A DNA stretch of 64,000 nt from Galeopsis tetrahit. Taxonomy: Eukaryota > Streptophyta > Magnoliopsida > Lamiales > Lamiaceae. Numbering within the stretch: the first letter of the stretch is position 1; the number at the start of each line of letters is the position of its first letter. The notes beneath the pieces are model-generated. The model saw nothing but the letters and a program-made list of their open reading frames with translations, was not told the DNA's origin and ran no database searches. The DNA lies in NCBI GenBank assembly GCA_963675135.1, contig OY776130.1:65506867-65570866 (forward strand), read 5' to 3'. Made by a program: the position numbers and the translations under genes. Below, one piece after another: positions 22,110-33,121 of this stretch.

Positions 22110-22890
22110 CTGCAATTGCAATGTTAGAACGAGCTGTGAGACAAATATTTCTAGCTAACATATTAGTTTCGACTCTCGAGTGAGAAGGTCTCACATGAGT
22201 ATCTCTCCAACGAATTATTACATAATTTATGTATATTCTACATAATTTACCCTCACTAGTTCAAGAGGTTTCAAATGCTAAATTAAAACTTTCAAATTGA
22301 ATACACAATTTTAGCATAAAAATGATGTTAGTAATTCCAGTTTTAATTCCTACTTTAAGAGAATTGAAATGTCAAGCATTCCAAATTTCAGCGATTACTG
22401 CAATGCTTTTCACTTACTTCTACTAAATCAAACACTTAAAATCAAAACACTAACTAATTATCTATCTAAACCAATCAACTGAAGCATCGACGCCAACCAA
22501 ACAAAGAAAATCATGCTTTAAACCAGAAAGGATTAGATTGCATAATCTTTCAGCACATTCCCCAAAAATAGAAAGAAAATTTGTACAATTGGAATGGAGA
22601 AAATTCAGTCACATGTCATAAAAATCGAATTCTACTTAGAACAACAGTTTATCTATGGTCATTTTTCTTATGAAATCAATTACACTAACACATCTATTTC
22701 TATAATTCGAATTGGGAGGATTCAGTCACAAGCCATAATAATCAAATTATATTTAGAACAACTTACATGTGGTTCATGATTTTTCTGATGCGACTTCTGG
22801 GTGATTTGTGGTGGTTATAAACATAGAAGAGAAGAAGGCGGTGGGGGTGGGGGTTTCTTTGCAGGTCTGTTCGGAAACCCCAACCGTCGG
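22110..22890. other. Flank of the thioredoxin-like exons, no gene resolved
   Basis: Mostly AT-rich; 22790-22890 is more GC-rich. If the thioredoxin-like fragment was once a full minus-strand gene, its 5' exons should lie here and beyond 29253, but none could be recognised. GTCGG at 22886-22890 is the target-site duplication of the Copia element. Confidence 0.3.
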
Positions 22891-23096
22891 TAATAGAGAA
22901 GATTTGATTGATGAATAAATTGATTAGGTTCCTTTCTTGTACAACAAGTTCTTTCCTTGTATATAGGTTCTTTTCTTGTAAAACAAGTTCTTTTCTTGTA
23001 TATAGGTTCTTTTCTTGTACAACAAGTTGTAATTCACCTATATTAATGAGAATATCATACACCGTAAATTACACGGTGATTATTATCATTCTGTCA
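22891..23096 (+). repeat. 5' LTR of the Copia element
   Basis: 206 bp, nearly identical to 27417-27426 plus 29053-29248. Ends CTGTCA directly before the primer-binding site TGGTATCAGC. Confidence 0.95.
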
Positions 23097-23174
23097 TGGT
23101 ATCAGCAAATTAAGTGCTGAAAACCCTAGCCCAATTTTTTTTCTTTCCCATATGTTTCTTCCTTCTCCTTCACA

Positions 23175-26100
23175 ATGTCGGATATTGTTCCAGCAACACC
23201 TAAGGATCCCGATCACATTCCCCTTGCCACTCTGATTCACATGGTTACGATCCGCCTCTCTTCATCAAACTACCTTCTTTGGAAGAGTCAAGTTCTTCCA
23301 ATGCTTCGATGTGATAATCTCGCAACCTTTGTCGACGGTTCTGGTCCCGAGCCCGAACCTCTGATTAAGTCGTCCGAAGACAAGGACGAACCCAACCCAG
23401 CATATCTTCTCTGGCGCAAACGCCACGATCGTGTCCTTTGCCTGCTTCTATCCTCTCTCACGGAAGAAGCTATGTCTGAAGTCGTTGGCCTCTCTAAGGC
23501 TCGTGATGTTTGGCTTGCCCTAGAGGCCGCATTCAATCCCTCCTCCCCATCCCACGCTCAACAACTCCGGGATGAACTACAATTCCTCCGTCGTGGTTCG
23601 CTTTCCGTCGTCGAGTTCAATAGGAAGTTTACTAATCTCTGTCACCAGCTTGCTGCAATCGGCCACTCAGTTTCTGATGCGGACAAGGCTCGATGGTTCC
23701 TTCGCGGACTTGGCCCGCAATTTCGAGCGTTCACTGAGGTTCGCCTAGCCATCGCCCCCTTACCCTCCTTTCGTGATCTGTTGTCTCAGGCCAGAGATCA
23801 TGAGTTACACGAGAAAGCTATGGAAGCTTCTGACGCTCAGCCGCCTACTGCTGCCTTTTACGCTAATCGTTCAGGCCATCGCTCGTCGTCTTCCGGTAAT
23901 CGTACTTCGAATCAGGTCCGCGACGGTGGTCGTGGTCAGGGTGGTCGCGATGGTGGCCATACCTCCAACAGTGGTAGCCGTCCCCAAGGTGGTGGTACTA
24001 AGCGTGTGCCTCGCTGCCAAATCTGCCGCGATGCTCATTACGCCACTAATTGCCCGAACAGGTTCTCTCGGGATTATAATTTTCATGATTCCCAGTCCCG
24101 ATCTGCAAACATTGCCCAGGCGTTTCAAACTCAGTGTACCGTCAATCCCTCATCTGTATCATATTGGTATGTTGACACTGGTGCCTCGGCTCATATGACG
24201 TCCTCCTCCACTGCTCTGGATTCCTTTGAACCCTATTCTGGTAATGGTTCAGTCATCGTCGGTAATGGTGACTCTCTTCCCATTTCGCATATTGGTTCTC
24301 GTGTTATTAATACCTTGCCCTTGTTAGATGTTTTAGTAGTACCTCATATTACTAAAAATTTATTATCTATTAGCAAGTTAACCAATGATTTGCCTGTTGA
24401 TGTTATGTTCTCTAACAACTCTTTTGTGGTTCAGACTCGGTTGTCAAAGAAAATCCTCGCTCGAGGGACGTGTAAGGATGGCCTTTACATTCTAGAGCAG
24501 GGCACATCTGCCCTGGTTGCTGCTTTAAATTCCAGTCTATTGAAGTCTTCTTTTGAGTTGTGGCACTCCCGTTTGGGACATGCTTCTATTTATGTTATTC
24601 AGTTGTTAAAAACTTTAGGCCATTTGAGTGTTACTTCTGTTTTGCCTAAGCCGTCACCTTGTACTTCCTGCCAATTGGCTAAGAGTAAAAGGTTACCGTT
24701 TGATTTAAACGATAAACGTGCTTTACATGTTTTAGATCTTATACACTGTGATTTATGGGGTCCTTCTCCTGTTTTGTCTGTCGATGGTTTCAGATATTAT
24801 GCTTTATTTGTGGATGATTTTTCTCGTTTCTCGTGGATTTATCCCTTACGCGCAAAGTCTGAGTTTTTTGATGCTCTCAAACAATTTAATACTTTCGTTT
24901 CCACTCAATTTAACTCATCCATTAAAAATTTTCAGAGTGATGGTGGTACTGAATTTACCAACCATCGTGTCCGTGATTTTTTTAATTCATTTGGTATCTT
25001 ACATAAATTTTCTTGTCCTTACACTCCTCAACAAAATGGTCGAGCTGAGAGAAAACATCATCACATAACTGAAACTGGTTTATCACTTTTGTTTCACTCT
25101 CATACCCCTCTTCCTTTTTGGGTTGATGCCTTCTCTACCGCTGTCTACATTATTAATAGGCTTCCATCTCCTGTTCTTAACAATAAGTCACCATTTGAGC
25201 TTTTATTCCACTCTCCTCCTTCATATAGCAATTTTAAAGTTTTTGGTTGTCGTGTGTTTCCGTATCTCCGTGATTATGCTCCTCATAAGTTGGCTCCTCG
25301 TAGTCATCCTTGCATTTTTCTTGGCTATAGCAGTATTCACAAGGGTTTTCGGTGCTACAATCCTGTCTCTTCGCGCACTTACATTACTCGTCATGCTCAA
25401 TTCGATGAGACTCTATTTCCTTTCTCTTCTAATACTTTGTCTACATCTCATACTGACTTGGACTTTTCTTGTTTTTTGGATCCTCAGGTTTCTCGATCGA
25501 TAATCTCGAGTCCTGCCTCTTCACGATCTGTTCCGCACGATCCTCCTTCATCGTCACATGCGTGTTCTTCTCCTACTGAGGTTTGCACGCTCTGCCCTGT
25601 TGATTCATCTCATGAGCCAACGCCAATGCTCCATCCCGTTGTTCCCGACCCGATTCAGGTTCCAGTGCCTGATCCTGCCATACCCGCACCCACCGACCCT
25701 ACTGGTCATGGCTCTCCTTCCACGGTTCCCGTTCCTCCGGCTAGTCCTCCACCCGCTCCATCCGTTTCACTTCATCCCATGCAAACCCGTGCCAAATTCG
25801 GTATCTTTAAACCCAAATATTCGGTTGAATTGCTACCACTAAGCTGCTACATTCCCTGTCTGTCTCCACAGAACCTCGAGGGTTCAAATCTGCCTTAAAG
25901 CTTCCACATTGGCATTCTGCCATGCGTGACGAAATGGAGGCTTTACATTTTAATCAGACATGGGATCTTGTCCCTCGTCCGCCTTCTGTCAACATTGTTG
26001 GTTCTAAATGGGTTTTTCGTACTAAGTACAAATTTGATGGATCCATTGAGCGATATAAAGCTCGCTTAGTTGCTCAAGGGTTCTCTCAAATTCCAGGTTT

Positions 26101-27438
26101 TGACTTTTCGCACACCTTTAGTCCTGTTGTTCGTGCTGCCACTGTTCGTGTCATACTGTCTTTGGCTGTGCAGCGCTCTTGGCCTTTGCATCAACTAGAT
26201 GTGAAAAACGCCTTTCTGCATGGCGTACTTCCTAAACCTGTATTTATGTCACAACCTCCTGGTTTTACTGATCCTCGTTTTCCTAATCATGTTTGCAGGT
26301 TGAAGAAGTCTCTTTATGGCCTCCGCCAAGCTCCACGTGCTTGGTTTGATAGATTTAGTGTTTTTTTATTCTCCTTAGGATTCACTCGTTCTCGTTCTAA
26401 CACCTCTTTATTTTTCTTTCATAGTTCATCTTGTACCATTTTTTTATTACTCTACGTTGATGATATTATTGTTACAGGAAGCAACTCTGCTGCTTTACAA
26501 AAGTTCATTGTTCGTGTCAACAAAGAGTTCGCTGTCACTGATTTTGGTCGTCTCAATTACTTCCTTGGTCTTGAGATTACTCATCATCCTTCTGGCCTTT
26601 TCCTTGGTCAATCAAAGTATGCGTATGATATTCTCACACGAGCTGAAATGCTCGATTGCAAGCCGGTCTCTACTCCACTGGTTGCAGGGGTGACTCTCTG
26701 GTCAGTTCAGGTGAATCGTTCAAGGATCCTACACTTTATCGATCCTTGGTGGGTGCTCTACAATATCTCACCATCACTCGCCCGGATCTGTCCTATGCCG
26801 TTAATCACGTTAGCCAATTTCTTCATTCACCCACAACGGATCACTTCTTGGCTGTTAAACGGATCCTTCGATACGTTAAAGGGACTATTCATCATGGGCT
26901 ATCCTTCTCGCCCTCTTCAGACTACAACATTGTTGGCTACTCTGACGCCGACTGGGCCCGCTGTGTGGACACACGTCGTTCCACCTATGGTTACTCCATC
27001 TTTCTAGGTGGCAATCTGGTTTCTTGGAGTGCAAAGAAACAACCTACAGTTGCTCGCTCCAGTTGTGAGTCTGAATATCGTGCACTAGCAAACACTGCTC
27101 AAGAAATGGTTTGGCTTTCCCATTTACTTAAGGAGCTTCGTGCACTTCCTTCTTCTCGTTCGCTACTCTTATGTGACAACAAGAGTGCCCTATTTTTGAG
27201 TCAGAATTCAATTGCTCACAAGCGTGCTAAACACATTGACATAGACTGCCACTTCATTCGCGAACTTGTAGCAAATGGACATTTGGAGACACGCTTCGTT
27301 CCCTCTCATCTCCAAATTGCGGACATTTTTACAAAGAGTTTACCCCGGCCAAATTTTGAACTGCTTCGATCCAAGCTTCGTGTCGATGCGATTCCGACTC
27401 TTCGCTTGAGGGGGGGTAATAGAGAATGTTGGGAATAA
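23175..27438 (+). pseudogene. Copia gag-pol polyprotein, two frameshifts
   Basis: Gag starts at ATG 23175, 79 bp after the 5' LTR, and contains a UBN2-like retrotransposon gag region and a CCHC-like knuckle (C-Q-I-C...H...C, near 24013). The protease motif D-T-G-A-S-A-H is near 24174. The integrase shows the H-x-R-L-G-H...C-T-S-C zinc site, then V-D-D-F-S-R, F-Q-S-D-G-G-T-E-F and N-G-R-A-E-R-K. The reverse transcriptase (25922 onward) has V-F-R-T-K-Y, Q-L-D-V-K-N-A-F-L-H-G and Y-V-D-D-I-I-V. RNase H (26656-27438) has S-D-A-D-W-A and C-E-S-E-Y-R-A. Integrase precedes reverse transcriptase, the Copia order. The frame changes between 25780 and 25920 and again near 26690, so no full polyprotein is made from this copy. 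Confidence 0.9.
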
Positions 27439-29047
27439 AATGATTTTGATTTAGATACCAAAACCCCTGATTGATGATGATCAGATTAGTTGAGATATGC
27501 TCAAGTCTAGTTCAGATAAGTTGTCTCAGTACACTTGAGTAAGTAGAATGCTTAAGTTAAAAATCTCAGAAATGTTGTGAGATTTTAGAGTTCAGGGTAG
27601 TTGTCCAAAGCTGGAATGTTAGGCAGCTTGATAAGTGTTTTAGTCTCTAGGCCAAAGTTGTTGAACTTTCAGGACAAGCTGACCAAGTGGACAACTGAGC
27701 TGAAGAGATCAAGAGTATTAAGGCAATGCTCATAAATGCAAATGATCAGAACAGTTAAAAGTACAAATGATCAAGAGCATTGAATGCCAAAGCTCACAAA
27801 AGACACATTCAATGAAGCATTTATTGTCAATCATGCCTGAACCAAACATTGAAGACTTAAAGTATTAAAGAGTGAAGCATTGAATGAATGTTGGAACATT
27901 CTAAATTGCAGCAGGAATGTTCAGGGAGCTTGTCCCATCTGACCATTGGTTGAGTGTAGAGTTTGCCACAAATCAATTTTGGGAAATGTGCATATTTGGA
28001 ATCTGACACAAGTCTTCTCAGCCGCATTTTTCAGAAGTCAACACATTCATTCAAGCAACCATTGAAGAGGTCTTTTACACAGTGGATAAAAGGATGCCAA
28101 GCTTCATAGCCGTTTCAATGGTGCTGCAAATAGACAAGTTTGAATTGCTATCTCTCCAACGGTTAGTTGTTCAAATTTGGCTATAAATACAGAAGTGATC
28201 AAAGGGATTCATTAATCCAACTACTTGCTATCAAACTATCATCAAGCAAATCAAAGGAAACCAAGTTGTTCTTCAGAATCCCAAGTTTCCTGAATCACTT
28301 CAATTAGCTAAGCCAATCTTTGTAAACATCCAAAGCTTAGCATTGAGATATTCTAAGCCTTTACATTGTTCTTATTGTAAAAGATATCTCTACTAGTTGG
28401 AACCAAACCTCAAACTCTTATCTCATTTAGTGAAGAGAGTGTTTGTTGTGGAAGTGAGGAGTTAAGGACTGTTAGTGTGAAACACAGTTTTAACTCAGAG
28501 AGATTGAGCACTAGGACTCAGATTATCCTAGGGATCAAAGCACTAAGAGAGTGTTGTTGATCAGTGCACCTTGGCACTATAAAACAAGCTAATTCCATTG
28601 TGAAGGAATTATCCTGTTAAATCAGGGAAAGTGGATGTAGGAGCTTGAGTCTCTGAACCACTATAAACTTGTGTGTCATTTACTTACTACACTCTTTACT
28701 GTATTTACATTCAAACATATTTCAAAGAGCAAAACTCAGTAAGTTAAGAAAAACTGATTTGGACAAAGTCCCTGATAATTGTATCTTTTCAGAAATCAAC
28801 TTGGAGTATTTCTTTTAGTCTAAAGGCCAACCACATTCCGCACTTAACAACTCTTTTAGATATTTAGCCAACTGATCACTTAATAGTAATCAGTAGAACA
28901 AGTATCTATCAAAGTTCACACTCAGGCTTGCTGTAAGACAACCAGCCTGATAAGACCAGTTTGTTAAAAAAGAAAGAATTTGCATACACAAGTGCATTCC
29001 CCCCCCCCCCCCCATACACTTGTGTCATACTCCACCAAGGACCCACA
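27427..29047 (+). mobile_element. Solo LTR (1.6 kb) nested in the Copia 3' LTR
   Basis: Starts TGTTGGGAATAAAATG and ends ...CAAGGACCCACA, with a 5-bp duplication GAGAA at 27422-27426 and 29048-29052. No internal coding region or primer-binding site occurs, so a full element has collapsed to one LTR. A TATA-like GGCTATAAATACAG lies at about 28180-28195. Near its end a run of 15 C (28999-29013) sits in the loop of a perfect 9-bp hairpin (ACACAAGTG / CACTTGTGT). Confidence 0.9.
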
Positions 29048-29052
29048 GAGAA

Positions 29053-29248
29053 GATTTGATTGATGAATAAATTGATTAGGTTCCTTTCTTGTACAACAAG
29101 TTCTTTCCTTGTATATAGGTTCTTTTCTTGTACAACAAGTTCTTTCCTTGTATATAGGTTCTTTTCTTGTACAACAAGTTGTAATTCACCTATATTAATG
29201 AGAATATCATACACCGTAAATTACACGGTGATTATTATCATTCTGTCA
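29053..29248 (+). repeat. 3' LTR of the Copia element (main part)
   Basis: Continues the 3' LTR after the nested solo LTR; nearly identical to 22901-23096. The remaining first 10 bp are at 27417-27426. Confidence 0.9.
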
Positions 29249-30372
29249 GTCGGAATCTGCAGAACCTCCTGAGCACTGCCGCTTCTCGCCACTCCGAAGA
29301 TGGCGTCGACGGAGGAGAAATACCCGGCGGAGGTGAAGATCCGTACAGATTGGTCGCCAACGGCGAAGATGGAGGTTGCGGTGGTCGGCACGGATGGAAG
29401 CCGCCCTCGAACATAAATAAAAATTGGATCAAGTTGAGCCGCCGCTGCACAAGTTTCTCCCCGAATTGCGAGCCCGCGAGTAGCCCTACCACACTCAATT
29501 TTCGCAGCACCGCTTCATGCCTCGATTATAATCGTCGGCGGCACCACCCTGTTACGTGAGATCAGATGATCGTTGCCGCCACAACACCGCCGCCGAAAGC
29601 CTACAAGATCGACGCCGTCGTGGCTTGCAATGGACTGTCGAATGAGAGGATCGAAAGATGGACACACAATAACGCTGCCGAGAGGCTACAATATCGACGC
29701 CGCAGAGGTACACCACCCGCCGCCGAGATCATGAGGATTGATGGAAATTTGGAAATTATGATTGACTTAATGATTCAGCTATTTATGAGGGGATTTAAAT
29801 ATACTAATATGTATTTATGGTTTTAAATCAATTATTAATTAAGGGCATATTAGGTATCTTAAGTATGAATTTAGCTTTAATTGTTTTACTAGAATTTTTT
29901 TGTTTTAATTGTAGTAAGGGTATGAATTTTAGCTCTTAATGTATATAAACTCAAAAATTTAAGAGCTTATGTTTCTAATTTGCAAAAGAATTACAATTAG
30001 GGACCAGGGCTTTTGATATGCATTAATGTGCGTTACTGTTTTGATATTTTGTGTCATACTTTTTTTTTTTTTTTTGTATCATACTTCCATTAATAAATTG
30101 TTATGATAATGTCCTCCATCAAAAAAAAATTGTTATGATAATGTCATACCCACCTATTTTTTTTATGAGATGAACCTATTTTATTTTACTGAAAAAAATA
30201 ATTATTGATTTTTTTAAAAAAATATCGTGGAATATCTTTTTATAGAAATATTGAAACTTTAATTTTTTTTTTAAGTATCTGTATTTCCAAAATGAGGTAG
30301 CAGTCGTGGAATCAAAACAGCCACCGCCACTTTCTCCATCCACCACCGCTCACTGCCGCCGTATCCTCACTA
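29249..30372. other. GC-rich flank of the Copia insertion, then AT-rich sequence
   Basis: 29254-29720 is GC-rich and has open frames on both strands (for example 29510-29238 minus, rich in P and S), but no domain is recognisable and the frames look compositional. 29830-30290 is AT-rich. 30290-30372 leads into the NDC1-like gene and is probably its 5' untranslated region. Confidence 0.35.
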
Positions 30373-30689
30373 ATGGCGCACGTTGTTTTTTCTCTCAACC
30401 CGACTACGCTTTTCAGCCGTAAGCTCTGCTCTCTCTTGCACTTTTTTTGGTCGCTATCCTCGTGTTAACGAGGGCTTATATTTGCTCTTCTTTTATTGAA
30501 TTGCGTCGTGTTTCAGGCGGTCAATTCGAGTGCCGTAAGCTTTTCCAGAGGCGTTCTCTCAATTATCGGACCAATTCGAGGTTCTTTTCCAACTCCAATA
30601 ATAGGCGAGGATTCCGTATTGTTGGCTTGAGCTCAACCGGAGGATACAACGGCGTCTCTGGAATTTCTGATAGTGAATCTCAACCTTCC

Positions 30690-31455
30690 TGTTGTACATG
30701 CTTTTGTTCGTTGACTTGGATGTGGACTATTTGTTAGCACGAGACAAACATGTATTATGATCGGGGGTTATTACGTGTTTAGAGAGGTTATTATGATGAT
30801 CTTGATGATCTTAAAGAAGAACAAAGCAAGGAGGATCAAGAACAATGATATAGCTTCTTGGAGAAGCTAAAGCTTTAGAAGCTTGGGAGTGTTTATTGCT
30901 TAGGGTAGGGAGTGATTTTTAGAAATGGTGTAACTTGTGTACAAATGAGCCCCTTTTAGGCATTATATAGTGGTTTCTGGGGGCTGCCCGCCCTTTACAC
31001 GTGGCACGCCCTCATTGGACCTGTCTTCTGCCCGAAAAGGTGATTTGATGGCGCATTTAATGCTAAACCGCATCTGGTGCTCGTCCTCGCCGAGATGCCG
31101 AGGAGCTGGGTTACGGTGGTCGCCGGAGGACCTGATCATCTAGGAAGGTGGTCGCCCAAACCTTCGAGGTGTGTGGTCGCCACGCTTCATGCTGTCTCCC
31201 AAAGCTTCAACACTTAGACTTTCTCTAGTTACAATAGGTGCGTGCTCGCCACACACTTGGGCGAGCAGCTAACTAAAACATGTGCTCGCCAACATCTTTG
31301 AGCGAGCACTTAAACATATTAAATACATCTATTCTATTACATTTTTTTGGTCTTGTTAACTAGTCGTCGCACGACTTTGTTGACTAGTCCTCGCCACGTA
31401 AGCTGGTGACTAGGATTGACTTGTCAAAGATTGACTTCTTTGACTAGGTATAACA
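30690..31455. mobile_element. Solo LTR inserted in exon 2 of the NDC1-like gene
   Basis: Starts TGTTGTACATGC and ends ...TAGGTATAACA. The 5-bp duplication CTTCC is at 30685-30689 and 31456-31460. Deleting the LTR and one CTTCC restores a continuous exon of 200 bp. No internal retrotransposon region is present. Confidence 0.85.
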
Positions 31456-32134
31456 CTTCCAATTACGCATGGCCTGACAGTAGCAAGGTTAAAGCCCTTC
31501 CCTCCCTTGATTTTAGGATGCTTTTATTTTTTAATAATAATAATTATTATTATTGTTGTTGTTAATGGACGAGTTCTTTGCAATGAAAATGAGGATCGAA
31601 ATATATTATTTTATTTGAGTTACATTTTGCAATATATTTCATGAAGTTAAATATCATCATTTGTGCGATTTCATTGTTAAAGATGCATAGATCTTAGTTA
31701 ACTGTTCTGTTATTCCTTAGCTGAAGCATGTTTTTACCCCAATTGTATTCATTAGCCTTCTTTTTCAGTTAGTTAGCTGAGTGAGGCAGATAAGCTATCT
31801 AAGCTGTGACGGATATATACTTGTAATCCCTCACTTCTCATTTTGTGTTTTGCTGAGCATTCTGAGATGACAGTGAACAAATTGTCTATTCTTGTTATAT
31901 CTGGGAGAAAAAAGTCGTTTTGGTCCCACCTGCCACGCACCCTCATTTTTTTGGTCCCATGACTTTCACATTTAGTCCCAATAGGTTAAATTTTATCACA
32001 TTGAGTCCCCGTATTGTGCAAATTTTGAAATTTCGTCCCAGCCCCGTTAAGTTTTAACGGACAGACTCACGTGCCCATCACGTGGCCGTCAGTCAGTTAT
32101 TTTTCACTCTCCCCAACGTCAACACTTAAAAAAA

Positions 32135-32604
32135 GGGAAAATTTCAAAATAAGTCCTGTAATTTAGGTCGATTCCATTTTAAATCCTTTATGTTTTCACT
32201 TTTTCAAAATACGTCCTAAGGTGTCCAATTTACGTCCTGTAACTTAGGACAATTTCATTTTAAATCCTTTAAATTTTTACTTTTTTCAAAATACGTCCTA
32301 AGATGTCCAATTTACATCATTTTTTTATCGAAAATTAATTTTTTTCTAGAAGCTGTCACGCGCGGCTCGAACTTTTGTTTAAAATTGGGGCTTCCGGCAA
32401 ATTTGGTTATTGGGCACCTTAGGACGTATTTTGAAAAAGTGAAAACTTAAAGGATTTAAAATGAAATCAACCGAAGTTACAGGACGTAAATTGGACAAAA
32501 GGATGTAAATTGGACACTTTAGGATGTATTTTGAAAAAGTGAAAACTTAAAGAATTTAAAATGGAATCGACCTAAGTTACAGGACTTATTTTGAAATTTT
32601 CCCC
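32135..32604. mobile_element. Palindromic MITE nested in the MULE
   Basis: Long inverted repeat: GGGAAAATTTCAAAATAAGT at the left and its complement ending ...GAAATTTTCCCC at the right, with internal inverted blocks (TACGTCCTAAG / CTTAGGACGTA types). The duplicated flank TTAAAAAAA is at 32126-32134 and 32605-32613 (9 bp), so it is Mutator-like. The near-full-length palindrome could fold into a hairpin RNA. Confidence 0.8.
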
Positions 32605-33121
32605 TTAAAAAAATTTCCCAAATCGTGCCAGAATCCTAAATCGTGCCAAAAATCCCCAAAGTCAAAAACTCAAAATCCCCAAATTCCAAACAACGATTTC
32701 GTGTGAAATCGACGCGAAATGTTGCGACAAAGGCGTAAGTTGAAGAAAGGTGTACCCCCATATTGTAAGTTTCAATTTCACTTCCACCATTCTTATTCTT
32801 ACAAACAATTGTTTCGTTTTTTGCTCAAAAATGAAGTTTATGGGTCGATTTTTGGAGAAAATGGTAGTATGTTCTTGCGAATGAACTAAATGTGGTTGTT
32901 TTGGGTCGATTTTAGATGGGTTTTCACTGTAACTAAATGTGAACGAATGTTGTTGTTTTCAGTCGATTTTAGATTTTTCAAATTTCTTCATTTTTTAAAA
33001 TGTGAATTCCCTGTACCCCGTAACTTGTTGATTTAGTTTGGAAAATATTATTAGTGTTTTGGGTTTTATATGGTCGAATTCACATGCATGTTTGTTTATG
33101 TTAGTGAAAATTCTTGTTTAA

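Larger units (their letters stand above)
22891..29248 (+). mobile_element. Copia LTR retrotransposon with a solo LTR nested in its 3' LTR
   Basis: The 5' LTR (22891-23096, 206 bp) starts TAATAGAGAAGATTTG and ends ATTCTGTCA. The primer-binding site TGGTATCAGC starts at 23097, and the polypurine tract TTGAGGGGGGG ends at 27416. The 3' LTR starts at 27417, is interrupted after 10 bp by another LTR (27427-29047), and continues to 29248. The flanks are GTCGG (22886-22890) and GTCGG (29249-29253). The LTR termini are TA...CA rather than TG...CA. Each LTR holds a short tandem repeat of TTCTTTTCTTGTACAACAAG-type units. LTR similarity is high, so insertion is fairly recent despite two frame breaks in pol. 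Confidence 0.95.

Noticed and set aside
29238..29510. Minus-strand open frame as first exon of the thioredoxin-like gene
   Set aside because: Joining it across the Copia insertion gives low-complexity P/S-rich sequence with no thioredoxin features and no convincing donor site.
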